In this document: piece by piece, positions 24,309 to 33,598 of the stretch
Layout: each line of letters opens with the position of its first letter
How positions within the stretch are numbered: position 1 is the first letter of the stretch
Source: CBDEGK01 sp965237855
GTDB taxonomy: Bacteria; Pseudomonadota; Gammaproteobacteria; Pseudomonadales; Halieaceae
Direction: 5' to 3'
NCBI GenBank assembly: GCA_965237855.1
Contig: CBDEGK010000008.1
Span: 372,001 to 436,000, forward strand
DNA length: 64,000 bases
Translations under genes and position numbers: made by a program
Notes under the pieces: model-generated
Databases searched by the model: none
Told to the model about the DNA's origin: nothing
What the model saw: the letters and a program-made list of their open reading frames with translations, nothing else

Positions 24309-25031
24309 ATGCGAGTCTCTCTGCAGCCTTCCTATGTGCTACATACCCGGCCCTACCGGGATAGTTCGCTGTTGGTGGAATTGTTCAGTCGTGAGCACGG
24401 TCGGGTGTCGCTGGTAGCCAAGGGTGCTCGTCCCGCCGGTGGCCGGCGCTCTCGTGGGGGCAGCCAGGCTGCGCTGCTGCAACCCTTTACGCCGCTATAT
24501 TGCTCCTGGAGCGGGCGTAGCAGCCTGCATACGTCCACCGGTTGCGAGCCGAGAGGCCTCTCTGTGCCCTTGCGCGGCCAGAAGATCTATTGCGGCCTGT
24601 ATGTGAATGAATTGATGAGCCGTCTGCTGCACCACGAAGATGCCCACCCCGAGCTGTTCGATTATTACGAGCAAGTGTTGGTGGAGCTGGGGGACTCAGA
24701 AAGCTTCGAATGGGTATTGCGGCAGTTTGAATTTCGCCTGTTGGAGGAACTGGGATACGGTTTCGATCTGCAAAGCGATGGGCTCAATGGTTCAGAGGTA
24801 CAGGCTGGCCGCTGGTATGCCTATCACGGTGAATACGGACTGGTGCAGGCAGCAGCCGACAGCGCCAGTGACATTCCGCGCTTTGCCGGGGAAGAACTGC
24901 TGAAAATAGCCTCGGGTAAGTTGGACGACGACAGCCGTCGCTGTGCAAAACGCCTGATGCGGGCGGCGCTGGCAGTACAGCTGGGCGAGAAGCCCCTCAA
25001 AAGCCGCGAGTTGTTCGGGATGGCCTCGTGA
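24309..25031 (+). CDS. recO: DNA repair protein RecO
   Basis: 240 residues. N-terminal OB-fold (VLHTRPYRDSSLLVELFSREHGRVSLVAKGAR), LLQPFTPLYCSWSGRSSLHT, and LRGQKIYCGLYVNELMSRLL. It loads RecA with RecF/RecR. The stop overlaps the acpS GTG start; pdxJ, often found between them, is not here. Confidence 0.95.
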   Translation: MRVSLQPSYVLHTRPYRDSSLLVELFSREHGRVSLVAKGARPAGGRRSRGGSQAALLQPFTPLYCSWSGRSSLHTSTGCEPRGLSVPLRGQKIYCGLYVNELMSRLLHHEDAHPELFDYYEQVLVELGDSESFEWVLRQFEFRLLEELGYGFDLQSDGLNGSEVQAGRWYAYHGEYGLVQAAADSASDIPRFAGEELLKIASGKLDDDSRRCAKRLMRAALAVQLGEKPLKSRELFGMAS

Positions 25032-25402
25032 TCGGAATTGGAACTGACATCGTAAAAGTGAGTCGAATTGAAGAGGTCGTGCAGCGTCAGGGTGAGCGGT
25101 TCGTCAGTCGCATTTTGACCGCGGCTGAGATGGATGAGTACGCCGCCAGCAAACAGGCGATTAGATTGTTGGCCAAACGCTTCGCCGCCAAGGAGGCGAT
25201 TGTGAAGGCGCTTGGAACCGGTATTGGTAACGGCGTGGGCTGGCAGCATATCTGCATCGAACACGATGAGTTAGGCAGGCCGCTGGTGGTACTGAGCGGC
25301 GGCGCCGCTGAGCGCGCCGAGAGCCTGGGTGCCACCGGCGTTCTGCTGAGCCTGGCCGATGAAGATGAATACATCGTGGCTTTCGCCGCACTGAGTAGTT
25401 AG
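25028..25402 (+). CDS. acpS: holo-[acyl-carrier-protein] synthase
   Basis: 124 residues from a GTG overlapping the recO stop. IGTDIVKVSRIE at the start holds the metal-binding Asp, and RFAAKEAIVKALGTG the conserved Glu/Lys. Attaches phosphopantetheine to acyl carrier protein. Confidence 0.97.
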   Translation: MIGIGTDIVKVSRIEEVVQRQGERFVSRILTAAEMDEYAASKQAIRLLAKRFAAKEAIVKALGTGIGNGVGWQHICIEHDELGRPLVVLSGGAAERAESLGATGVLLSLADEDEYIVAFAALSS

Positions 25403-25405
25403 GAG

Positions 25406-25411
25406 TATAAT
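25406..25411 (+). promoter_or_regulatory. candidate -10 box of cysM
   Basis: Perfect TATAAT, with AGGAG immediately before it; a start 7 bases downstream would leave only about 3-4 nt before the cysM ATG. No convincing -35 box. Confidence 0.35.
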
Positions 25412-25421
25412 CGCCCGCCTT

Positions 25422-26318
25422 ATGCCTGAGTATCCAACTATAGAGTCCTGTGTAGGCAATACCCCGCTGGTGCGCCTGCAGCGCATGGACGGCGGTTCCA
25501 ACAATGTCATCTTGCTCAAGCTGGAGGGCAATAACCCCGCCGGATCGGTCAAAGATCGACCGGCGATGAGTATGATCCGGCGCGCTGAAATGCGCGGCGA
25601 AATCAACCCCGGAGACACCCTGATTGAAGCGACCAGCGGCAACACAGGCATTGCCCTGGCCATGGCCGCTGCCATCAGTGGGTATCGCATGGTATTGATC
25701 ATGCCCTCCCATATGAGTGATGAGCGCAAGCTGGCGATGGCCGCTTACGGTGCCGAGTTGATAGAAGTTACCCAGGAAGAGGGTATGGAGGGTGCGCGTG
25801 ATCTCGCCCTCGCGATGCAAGCCCGGGGAGAGGGTCGAGTTTTGGACCAGTTTGCCAATGCGGATAATCCAGGGTCTCACTACGAAGGTACCGGCCCGGA
25901 GATCTGGCAGCAGACCGACGGCGAAATCACACACTTCGTCAGCTCCATGGGTACCACCGGCACTATCATGGGCACCTCACGGTTCTTTAAGGAAAAGAAC
26001 CCCGCTATTGAGATTATCGGCTTGCAGCCAGAGGACGGTTCCAGCATACCGGGGATTCGGCGCTGGCCGCAGGAGTATCTGCCCAGTATTTATGAGGCGC
26101 CGCGGGTAGATCGTATTCTTGACATCTCGCAAAGTGAATCGGAAATCACCATGCGGCGCCTGGCCGCAGAAGAAGGGCTATTTTGCGGCGTCTCCTCCGG
26201 CGGTGCTGTCGCTGGTGCGCTGAGAATTTCCGCTGAAGTAGACAATGCCACAATTGTGGCCATTATCTGTGATCGCGGTGATCGCTACCTCTCCACAGGC
26301 GTATTTGGCGATGGTTAG
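25422..26318 (+). CDS. cysM: cysteine synthase B
   Basis: 298 residues. PLP lysine in NPAGSVKDRPA (Lys44), phosphate-cradle EATSGNTGIALAMAAA, and the CysM-type region EGTGPEIWQQTDGEITHFVSSMGTTGTIMG. Makes cysteine from O-acetylserine with sulfide or thiosulfate. A TATAAT box ends 10 bases before the ATG, suggesting a very short leader. Overlaps relA by 8 bp. Confidence 0.96.
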   Translation: MPEYPTIESCVGNTPLVRLQRMDGGSNNVILLKLEGNNPAGSVKDRPAMSMIRRAEMRGEINPGDTLIEATSGNTGIALAMAAAISGYRMVLIMPSHMSDERKLAMAAYGAELIEVTQEEGMEGARDLALAMQARGEGRVLDQFANADNPGSHYEGTGPEIWQQTDGEITHFVSSMGTTGTIMGTSRFFKEKNPAIEIIGLQPEDGSSIPGIRRWPQEYLPSIYEAPRVDRILDISQSESEITMRRLAAEEGLFCGVSSGGAVAGALRISAEVDNATIVAIICDRGDRYLSTGVFGDG

Positions 26319-28554
26319 CACTCGCGGCAGTATCACGGCCGGTGGTGATGGCAAGGTGGACCTGCAGGCGTGGCTGGCGAGTTTGCCAGCCCATATAGAG
26401 GAAGCGGGCCCGGAACGGCTGTTGCAGGCGGGCCAGCTTGCTGCAGTGAGCCGTGAGACGAAAGGCCATATCGGTGATGATTGGGCACAGGAGAGTGATA
26501 GCTACCTTGCCGGTCTGGATATCGTCCACATACTGGCAGAGCTGCACCTGGGTGAAGACAGCCTGGTGGCTGGCATGCTGTATCGCAGCGTCTGTGAGCA
26601 GCGACTCAGCCTGGATGAAGTAGCCCGTCAGTTTGGGGAAAATGTCGCCAGCCTGGTGAGCGGCGTGCAGCGCATGTCTGCCATTTCCGATCTAAATATT
26701 GACCAGGACGCACCGGTGCTGGGTCAGGCTGATGGCCAGAAAGACAATATCCGAAAAATGCTGATTGCCATGGTTGATGATGTGCGTGTGGCCCTCATCA
26801 AGTTGGCTGAACGGACCTGCGCCATCCGTGCGGTGAAGAACGATGCATCGCGTCGTGAAGCTGTTGCTCGGGAAGTATTTGACGTATACGCGCCACTGGC
26901 GCACCGCCTCGGCATCGGCCAGCTCAAATGGGAGTTGGAAGATCTGTCCTTTCGCTACTTGTATCCAGACGCCTATCGCAAGATCGCAAAATTGCTGGAT
27001 GGCCGACGTCTCGAGCGAGATGACTTTATTGATCGGGTCAAATCAATGTTGGTCAACACCCTGGCACAGAACGAAATTAATGCGGAATTGGTGGGGCGCT
27101 CCAAGCACATTTACAGCATCTGGCGCAAAATGCAGCGCAAGGGCATTGGTTTTTCGCAGGTGTACGATATCCGGGCGGTACGGATCCTGGTGCCGGAGGT
27201 TAAGGATTGTTACGCCGCCCTGGGAGTTGTACATGGCGCCTGGCGAAATATCCCCAATGAATTTGACGACTACATAGCTAACCCCAAGGAAAATGGTTAC
27301 CGCTCCCTGCATACAGCGGTGATTGGCCCCGAGGGTAAGATACTTGAAATTCAGATACGCACCTTCGATATGGACGAGGAGGCGGAGTTAGGTGTTTGCG
27401 CACACTGGCAATACAAAGGCTCTGATCGCAGGGCCGGGATGGCCAGTAGCTATGAGGAAAAGATCGCCTGGCTCAGGCAGGTTTTGGACTGGCACGAGGA
27501 GACCGGCGACCTGCACGACCTGGCGGAGCAGTTTAGTGCCGATGTCGCCCAGGACCGGGTCTATGTTTTTACGCCCAATGGCGACGTGGTGAATCTCACC
27601 GCTGGCGCGACGCCGCTGGATTTTGCCTATCACGTACATACCGAGGTTGGACACAGTTGTCGCGGTGCCAAGGTCAATGGCTCGATCGTGCCCCTGACCT
27701 ACCAGTTGAATACCGGCCAACGGGTGGAGATCCTCACCGGCAAGGAGAGTTTGCCGCGCAGGGACTGGTTGCAACCCGGCCTGGGGTATTTGAGGACCTC
27801 GCGGGCGCGCGCCAAGGTGCAGCACTGGTTCAAGGCCCAGGCCAGGGAAGATAATGTAGATGCCGGGCGCCATTTGCTGGAGCGGGAGTTCAAGCGCCTG
27901 GCCCTGACCAGCATTGACTACAAGCGGGTCGCGCAGAAGGTTCAACTGACCACCGTTGATGATATGTATGCCGCGGTGGGCGCCGGGGAATTGAGTTCAG
28001 CCCAGGTTCTGAATGCCGCCCAGGAACTGGTTGGAAAAGGTGCGGACGCCGATGTAAAACTGCGCCTGGCGCGCCGTCGCAACAACGAACATCAGGAGGG
28101 TGTACAGGTGCGCGGTGTGGGTAATCTGCTCACACAGATGGCGGGTTGCTGCAAACCCGTACCGGGCGACAATATTGTCGGATTTATTACCCGCGCCCGC
28201 GGCGTTAGTATTCACCGCCGGGATTGTGGCCGAGTATTGCAGTTGCAGATAAGTAGCCCTGAGCGCATTGTCGATGTTGACTGGGGCGGAGCGATGGATC
28301 GGGGCTACGAGGTGGATGTTTCCGTTGAAGCCTATGATCGATCGGGGCTGTTGCGGGATATTTCCGAGCTTTTCTCCCTTGCTCATGTGAACGTACTTTC
28401 TATTAGTACTCACACCGATCGCACGGAACACCTGGCGACCATGCGCTTCACTCTTGAAATTGCCAATCTTACTTCTCTGGGCCGTTTGCTGGATCGGCTG
28501 ACCCGCTTGCCGAATATCATTTCTGCAGTGCGACTCCAGGAAGACCATGGCTGA
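26311..28554 (+). CDS. relA: (p)ppGpp synthetase RelA
   Basis: 747 residues from the ATG at 26311 inside the end of cysM. Order: degenerate HD hydrolase domain (residues ~60-200; MLYRSVCEQRLS where an active enzyme would have HD), synthetase domain with the RelA-type EFDDY motif (FDDYIANPKENGYRSLHTAV), TGS domain (RVYVFTPNGDVVNLTAGATPLDFAYHVHTEVGHSCRGAKVNG), then zinc-finger/helical region (GCCKPVPGDNIVGFITRARGVSIHRRDC) and an ACT domain. Ribosome-bound stringent-response enzyme. mazG overlaps its end, as in E. coli. Confidence 0.96.
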   Translation: MVSTRGSITAGGDGKVDLQAWLASLPAHIEEAGPERLLQAGQLAAVSRETKGHIGDDWAQESDSYLAGLDIVHILAELHLGEDSLVAGMLYRSVCEQRLSLDEVARQFGENVASLVSGVQRMSAISDLNIDQDAPVLGQADGQKDNIRKMLIAMVDDVRVALIKLAERTCAIRAVKNDASRREAVAREVFDVYAPLAHRLGIGQLKWELEDLSFRYLYPDAYRKIAKLLDGRRLERDDFIDRVKSMLVNTLAQNEINAELVGRSKHIYSIWRKMQRKGIGFSQVYDIRAVRILVPEVKDCYAALGVVHGAWRNIPNEFDDYIANPKENGYRSLHTAVIGPEGKILEIQIRTFDMDEEAELGVCAHWQYKGSDRRAGMASSYEEKIAWLRQVLDWHEETGDLHDLAEQFSADVAQDRVYVFTPNGDVVNLTAGATPLDFAYHVHTEVGHSCRGAKVNGSIVPLTYQLNTGQRVEILTGKESLPRRDWLQPGLGYLRTSRARAKVQHWFKAQAREDNVDAGRHLLEREFKRLALTSIDYKRVAQKVQLTTVDDMYAAVGAGELSSAQVLNAAQELVGKGADADVKLRLARRRNNEHQEGVQVRGVGNLLTQMAGCCKPVPGDNIVGFITRARGVSIHRRDCGRVLQLQISSPERIVDVDWGGAMDRGYEVDVSVEAYDRSGLLRDISELFSLAHVNVLSISTHTDRTEHLATMRFTLEIANLTSLGRLLDRLTRLPNIISAVRLQEDHG

Positions 28555-29356
28555 CCTACAACCGTACCAACTTGCTGATCTGCTCAGGGTGATGCAACGT
28601 CTGCGTGACCCGGAACAGGGTTGCCCCTGGGATTTAGCGCAAGATTTTCGCAGTATTGCACCATCGACGCTGGAAGAAGCCCACGAACTGGTTGAAGCCA
28701 TTGAGCACGATGACTTTGATCATATCCCCGAGGAATTGGGCGACCTGTTGTTCCAGGTGATCTTCTACGCCCAGCTGGGGACGGAGCAAAACCGCTTTGA
28801 ATTTTCAGATATTGTGCAAACCCTGGTGGAGAAGCTGCTGCGGCGGCATCCGCATGTATTCGCGGATGGTGAAATCGAAGGCGTGGTGGAGGGAGAAATC
28901 ACCGTTGCTGAGGTAAAGCAAAGCTGGGAATCGATCAAGCAGACTGAACGCGACAGTCGAGAGCAGGGTGGGGCGCTCGATGATATACCACTGGCGCTGC
29001 CCGCCCTGAGTCGGGCGCAGAAAGTCCAGAAGCGGGTGGCGCGGGTTGGTTTTGACTGGAATTCCGCGGCTGAGGTGCTGGACAAGGTGGACGAGGAGCT
29101 CGAGGAGTTCCGCGCCGCACGAGAGGAGAGCAAGGCGCGCAGGGAAGAGGAGCTAGGCGACCTGATTTTTACTTGCGTCAACCTGGCACGACACGAAGGC
29201 ATTGATGCTGAAAGCGCGTTGCGCCGCGCCACCCAGAAATTTGAACACCGTTTTAGCCAGCTCGAACAAGCGTTCGCTGCCAATGGTGAGTCGCTCCCGA
29301 AAGCGTCCATGCAGCGAATGAATGAGCTATGGGATCAAGCAAAGATGTCGAAATAA
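28547..29356 (+). CDS. mazG: nucleoside triphosphate pyrophosphohydrolase MazG
   Basis: 269 residues. Two MazG repeats: CPWDLAQDFRSIAPSTLEEAHELVEAIEHDDFDHIPEELGDLLFQVIFYAQL and FDWNSAAEVLDKVDEELEEFRAAREESKARREEELGDLIFTCVNLARH, each with the EExxE...ExxD metal pattern. Hydrolyses (d)NTPs. Overlaps relA by 8 bp. Confidence 0.96.
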   Translation: MADLQPYQLADLLRVMQRLRDPEQGCPWDLAQDFRSIAPSTLEEAHELVEAIEHDDFDHIPEELGDLLFQVIFYAQLGTEQNRFEFSDIVQTLVEKLLRRHPHVFADGEIEGVVEGEITVAEVKQSWESIKQTERDSREQGGALDDIPLALPALSRAQKVQKRVARVGFDWNSAAEVLDKVDEELEEFRAAREESKARREEELGDLIFTCVNLARHEGIDAESALRRATQKFEHRFSQLEQAFAANGESLPKASMQRMNELWDQAKMSK

Positions 29357-29433
29357 ATGGACTCTGAGCCCATTTACTCTCACTTCTCATGGCGGTATTG
29401 TGTCGCCCTCTTAAAAAAGGCAGGTAGGCTGAT

Positions 29434-30081
29434 ATGAGATTAATTCTGTTGGGCGCCCCGGGCGCGGGCAAGGGTACTCAGGCCAAATTCATTTGCGAAA
29501 AATATGGTATCCCGCAGATTTCCACGGGCGATATGTTGCGAGCCGCGGTTAAGGCGGGCACCGAGTTGGGTGTGCAAGCCAAAGCGGTTATGGACTCCGG
29601 CGCGCTGGTTTCAGATGAAATCATCATCGGCCTGGTTAAAGAACGGATCCAGGAAGACGACTGCGCTCAAGGTTTTCTCTTCGATGGATTTCCGCGAACC
29701 ATCCCCCAGGCGCAAGCGATGGTCGACGCCAGTGTTGCCATCGATCATGTTCTGGAAATAGCTGTTGCAGATGAAGAGATTGTTTCCCGTTTGAGCGGTC
29801 GTCGCGTACATGAAGGTTCTGGTCGTGTTTATCACGTCTTTTTTAATCCACCAAAACAGGAAGGTGTTGATGATGAAACCGGTGAGGCACTAGTGCAACG
29901 CGACGATGATAGGGAAGAAACTGTTCGTGTTCGCCTCGGCGTGTATCACGAGCAAACTGCTCCCCTGGTAGACTTTTATTCACTTTTAGAAGGTGAAGAT
30001 GCGCCTGCTTATCACCGCGTTGAAGGTGTTGGTTCGGTTGATGAAATTTGTAGTAAGGCGTTTGAAGCACTAAATAGCTAA
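29434..30081 (+). CDS. adk: adenylate kinase
   Basis: 215 residues. P-loop GAPGAGKGTQA, STGDMLRAAVKAGTELG, GFLFDGFPRTIPQAQAM, LID domain with GRVYHVFFNPPKQEGVDDETGEALVQRDDD (no zinc cysteines). The cytoplasmic enzyme, in contrast to the exported relative at 57348-58088. Confidence 0.98.
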   Translation: MRLILLGAPGAGKGTQAKFICEKYGIPQISTGDMLRAAVKAGTELGVQAKAVMDSGALVSDEIIIGLVKERIQEDDCAQGFLFDGFPRTIPQAQAMVDASVAIDHVLEIAVADEEIVSRLSGRRVHEGSGRVYHVFFNPPKQEGVDDETGEALVQRDDDREETVRVRLGVYHEQTAPLVDFYSLLEGEDAPAYHRVEGVGSVDEICSKAFEALNS

Positions 30082-30194
30082 ATTATGTCAAAAAAACGTA
30101 GTGTGAATACTGCAACCTAACTGTTGTAACCTGCTTTTTTAATGTGTTATTTTGGCTTTGCGTTATCCACTAATAACACGCGGGGATAAGTGAC

Positions 30195-30566
30195 ATGGCT
30201 AAAGCTAAAAAGAAAGCAGCAAAAAAGAAAGCAGCTCCTAAGAAAAAAGCAGCTCCTAAGAAAAAAGCAGCCGCCAAGAAAAAGGTAGCAGCTAAGAAGA
30301 GGGCAGCTCCCAAGAAGAAAGCAGCTCCTAAGAAGAAGGCAGCAGCCAAGAAAAAGGCAGCTCCCAAGAAGAAGAAGAAGGCAGCAGCTAAGAAGAAGAA
30401 GGCAGCTCCCAAGAAAAAGGCAGCAGCTAAGAAGAAGAAGGCAGCTCCCAAGAAAAAGGCAGCAGCTAAGAAGAAGAAGGCAGCTCCCAAGAAAAAGGCA
30501 GCAGCTAAGAAGAAAAAGGCAGCTCCCAAGAAGAAAAAGGCCGCTGCTAAGCGTAAGAAGAAGTAA
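30195..30566 (+). CDS. Lys/Ala/Pro-rich histone H1-like protein
   Basis: 123 residues made almost only of K, A and P in repeats of the KAAPKKK and KAAAKKK type, starting MAKAKKK after a GGGGATAAG ribosome-binding region. Such tails are known in bacterial H1-like and AlgP-type proteins, which bind DNA through charge. No globular domain is seen. The DNA is a set of near-identical short repeats, so length may vary between strains. It stands alone between adk and mobA. Confidence 0.85.
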   Translation: MAKAKKKAAKKKAAPKKKAAPKKKAAAKKKVAAKKRAAPKKKAAPKKKAAAKKKAAPKKKKKAAAKKKKAAPKKKAAAKKKKAAPKKKAAAKKKKAAPKKKAAAKKKKAAPKKKKAAAKRKKK

Positions 30567-30580
30567 AGCTCTTCAAGCGA

Positions 30581-30605
30581 GAAACCCGTCCACCAGGCGG
30601 GTTTC
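30581..30605. terminator. possible terminator after the H1-like gene
   Basis: GAAACCCG / CGGGTTTC, a perfect 8-bp stem with a 9-nt loop, 15 bp after the stop codon and 5 bp before the convergent mobA stop. No T-tract on either side, so it may serve both genes weakly. Confidence 0.55.
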
Positions 30606-30609
30606 GACC

Positions 30610-31182
30610 TTACGCTTTATTACTGGGCTGGCGCCGATTGTGATTGGCAAAGTTCTCGGGGCAATCCGAGAAGTCTACTACGCCGCATTTTATCCCCTTG
30701 TGCCAGCCCTTTACTGACCTCCCGCCCTCGGTGAGGTAGTGTTGCAACGACTCCCGACAATCTTTTCTCAGCGCACAGAATAAATACTGCGATCGCGTTC
30801 CATCGTGAGCATAAACCGCGTCATAGCCGCCTTCTGCCAGTGCGCTCAGCAAGCGCTCGACCAGTTTCAGCGGCGGGTCGGGGCAATCACAGGGTACGGT
30901 AACGGCGAGTTCTGTCCGCACCAGCGCCAGTGCCGCGCATATACCGGCCAGCGGGCCCTGGAAGTCAGCCAGGGTGTCTTCCACAACGATCGATGCTAAT
31001 TCTTGATACTGATCCAGGTTGCGGTTGGCGCTAATGATCAAATCGCTGACCTGGGGTGAGAATACCTCAAGTAGGGCTTCGACGCGGGTACTGTCATGCC
31101 AGGGCAGCAGGCCCTTGTCCGCGCCGCCCACCCGGCGACCTCGCCCGCCCGATAGAACGATGCCTGTTACCTGCTTTTCCAT
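30610..31182 (-). CDS. mobA: molybdenum cofactor guanylyltransferase
   Basis: 190 residues from the ATG at 31182. Nucleotide-binding motif GIVLSGGRGRRVGGADKGLLPW, DTLADFQGPLAGICAAL, and the VPCDCPDP metal site. Adds GMP to molybdopterin to make the bis-MGD cofactor, so the cell should have at least one bis-MGD enzyme. Confidence 0.92.
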   Translation of the reverse strand: MEKQVTGIVLSGGRGRRVGGADKGLLPWHDSTRVEALLEVFSPQVSDLIISANRNLDQYQELASIVVEDTLADFQGPLAGICAALALVRTELAVTVPCDCPDPPLKLVERLLSALAEGGYDAVYAHDGTRSQYLFCALRKDCRESLQHYLTEGGRSVKGWHKGIKCGVVDFSDCPENFANHNRRQPSNKA

Positions 31183-31260
31183 AATTACCAAAACGACAAT
31201 GCTTGTGTTGGGAACACACAGTATGTGATGCTTTGCGCCTCAATTAAATAGCCTTTGCCC

Positions 31261-31908
31261 ATGCCTGATCACACGCCCAACATTCTGGCGATAGATACCG
31301 CCACAGATGTTTGCTCGGTAGCCCTCAGGTTGGCCGGTGAGGATCGATACATCAGCGAAACGATTCCTCGGCAACACAGCCAGCGCTTGTTTGGCATGTT
31401 GCGAGAATTACTGCCGCACGGAAATTTGCGAGAACAGGGTATCGATGTGTTGGCTTACAACCACGGCCCGGGTTCTTTTACCGGCTTGCGAATCGCTGCC
31501 AGTGCTGTGCAGGGCCTGGCTTTTAGTAACGAACTGCCGGTAGCGGGCGTGTCGACCCTGGAGTGCATCGCAGAAGGAGCGCGCCGCAGCAACCGGATAA
31601 AGGTTGGTGCAAGCCTGCAGGTGAGACTGGATGCCCGCATTGGAGAGTTTTACTGGGCTGACTTCAAGGTTGAGGAGAATTCGGTACAGCGTCTCAGTCC
31701 GGATAGTGTGTGTAAGGGGCAGGAACCGCCCGTGCCTGAACACATCGATAAGATAGTGACGGATACCTTTCCCGATCCACTCGACCTTCTGAACCTGGCG
31801 CAGCGGAGCTGGTACGCAGAGGAACTGGTCGAAGCCGACCAGGTGATTCCAGTCTATGTGCGTGACGAAATTGGTTGGAAGAAATTGGCAGAGCAGGGCC
31901 CGCGGTGA
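31261..31908 (+). CDS. tsaB: tRNA t6A synthesis protein TsaB
   Basis: 215 residues from the ATG at 31261. ILAIDTATDVCSVAL, HSQRLFGMLRELL and NHGPGSFTGLRIAASAVQGLAF are TsaB/YeaZ signatures. Partner of TsaD in making threonylcarbamoyl-adenosine in tRNA. Its stop overlaps the uppP GTG start. Confidence 0.95.
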   Translation: MPDHTPNILAIDTATDVCSVALRLAGEDRYISETIPRQHSQRLFGMLRELLPHGNLREQGIDVLAYNHGPGSFTGLRIAASAVQGLAFSNELPVAGVSTLECIAEGARRSNRIKVGASLQVRLDARIGEFYWADFKVEENSVQRLSPDSVCKGQEPPVPEHIDKIVTDTFPDPLDLLNLAQRSWYAEELVEADQVIPVYVRDEIGWKKLAEQGPR

Positions 31909-32712
31909 CCGATACGCTACAGGCAGTCCTGCTGGCGGTAGTGCAGGGCATGACAGAATTTCTGCCTATATCCAGTTCCGCTCACCTGATTTTTCCCGCT
32001 CAGTTGCTAGGCTGGGAGGATCAGGGCCTGGCTTTTGATGTCGCTGTACACGTCGGTTCCCTGTTTGCCGTACTCGCCTATTTCCGTCGTGATCTGTTGC
32101 AACTGCTGGTGGGTAGCTGGCAGAGCCTGCGCGCGCGTGAACTCAATCAATCGCTCTTCCACCATGGTTCTGTTCCTGGTGGTGGCGACCATTCCCGCTG
32201 GCGTGGCGGGCCTGTTGTTAAAGGATATCGTCGCCACCGAATTGCGAACGGTGCAGGTCATTGCTGTCACCACGCTGGTGTTTGCCCTGTTACTGGGTTT
32301 CGCGGATCGGCGCAGCTCTGTCAAGGCCACCACCACGGCCGCCCTGGACTGGCGCAGTGTTTGCATGATTGGATTGGCACAGGCCCTGGCCATCGTGCCG
32401 GGCACATCTCGCTCGGGCATCACCATGACGGCCGCGCTGCTGTGTGGCCTGGGTCGTGAAGAAGCGGCGCGCTTCTCGTTCCTGCTGTCGATTCCGATCA
32501 TTGCGGCGGCCGGATTACTGCAGACCCTCGAGTTGAGCGGAGCCAGTGCGCCGGTCGATTGGACGATGATTATTTGTGGTGGGCTGGTATCTGCCGTGAC
32601 AGCCTACCTGTGTGTGCGTTGGTTCCTGTCACTGATCGGCCGCATCGGGTTTATGCCCTTTGTGATATACCGGTTGGCGCTGGGTTCTGTGTTGGTATGG
32701 ATAGGATGGTGA
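31905..32712 (+). pseudogene. uppP: undecaprenyl-diphosphatase UppP, frameshifted
   Basis: The GTG at 31905 starts a normal UppP N-terminus (AVVQGMTEFLPISSSAHLIFP, first active-site motif) that stays in frame through ~32158. The rest of the protein (VATIPAGVAGLLLKD, PGTSRSGITMTAALLCGLGREEAARFSFLLSIP, C-terminal helices) lies in the +1 frame up to 32712. Removing one C from the TTCCACC stretch near 32157-32163 would join them cleanly. UppP recycles undecaprenyl-PP for wall synthesis; loss is tolerable only if a PAP2-type phosphatase exists elsewhere. May be a sequencing error. Confidence 0.88.
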
Positions 32713-32713
32713 G

Positions 32714-33598
32714 ATGAAAGCAGCATTTATTGGTCTGGGGGTAATGGGTTATCCCATGGCCGGGCATTTGCAGAATGCCGGTTGTGAGGTGACGGTATTC
32801 AACCGCAGTGAGACCCGGGCAGCGGCCTGGGTTGAACAGTATGGTGGTTGCCATGCTGACAGTCCGGCCCAGGCGGCAGAGGGCGCCGAGCTGGTGCTGA
32901 CCTGTGTGGGCAATGATGACGATGTACGCAGTGTCGTGCTGGGAGAATCTGGCGCCCTGGCGGGCATGTCAGCGGGCGCTGTGCTGGTGGATCACACAAC
33001 GGCCTCAGCAAATCTTGCCAGGGAATTGGAGGCCGCCGCTGCCGCGCTGGGCTGTGGTTTCCTTGATGCACCGGTGTCCGGTGGTCAGGCTGGCGCTGAA
33101 AACGGTCAGCTGACCATTATGGTGGGTGGTAGTGAGCAGTGTTATGAGGAGGCGCTGCCAGTGATGGATCATTACGCTCGTTGTGTTCGACGTATGGGCA
33201 TTGCCGGCAGTGGCCAACTGACGAAAATGGTCAACCAGGTCTGTATTGCCGGCATAGTCCAGGGCCTGGCCGAGGGATTGCAGTTTGCACTACAGGCGGG
33301 CCTTGATGCGGCAGCGGTGGTGGAGGTCATTTCCCAGGGTGCAGCGCAAAGCTGGCAAATGGAGAATCGCTACCGAACCATGTTGGCTGGTGACTATGAA
33401 CACGGTTTTGCGGTGGATTGGATGCGCAAGGACCTGGCCATTGTGCTTGAACAGGCACAGGACTATGGTCTGGATATGGAGCTGACGCGGCTGGTGGATA
33501 GTTTTTATGCGGAGGTGCAGGCACTGGGCGGTGCGCGCTGGGATACTTCCAGCTTGCTGGCTCGCCTGCAGCTCAAACACGATCAAGGGCAATCATGA
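32714..33598 (+). CDS. beta-hydroxyacid dehydrogenase (HIBADH/GarR family)
   Basis: 294 residues. NAD(P) fold GLGVMGYPMAGHLQNAG at residues 6-22; DAPVSGGQAGAENGQLTIMVGG; catalytic Lys in GSGQLTKMVNQ. Family members reduce tartronate semialdehyde, 3-hydroxyisobutyrate or succinic semialdehyde; the exact substrate is uncertain. Its stop overlaps the apeB start. Confidence 0.9.
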   Translation: MKAAFIGLGVMGYPMAGHLQNAGCEVTVFNRSETRAAAWVEQYGGCHADSPAQAAEGAELVLTCVGNDDDVRSVVLGESGALAGMSAGAVLVDHTTASANLARELEAAAAALGCGFLDAPVSGGQAGAENGQLTIMVGGSEQCYEEALPVMDHYARCVRRMGIAGSGQLTKMVNQVCIAGIVQGLAEGLQFALQAGLDAAAVVEVISQGAAQSWQMENRYRTMLAGDYEHGFAVDWMRKDLAIVLEQAQDYGLDMELTRLVDSFYAEVQALGGARWDTSSLLARLQLKHDQGQS

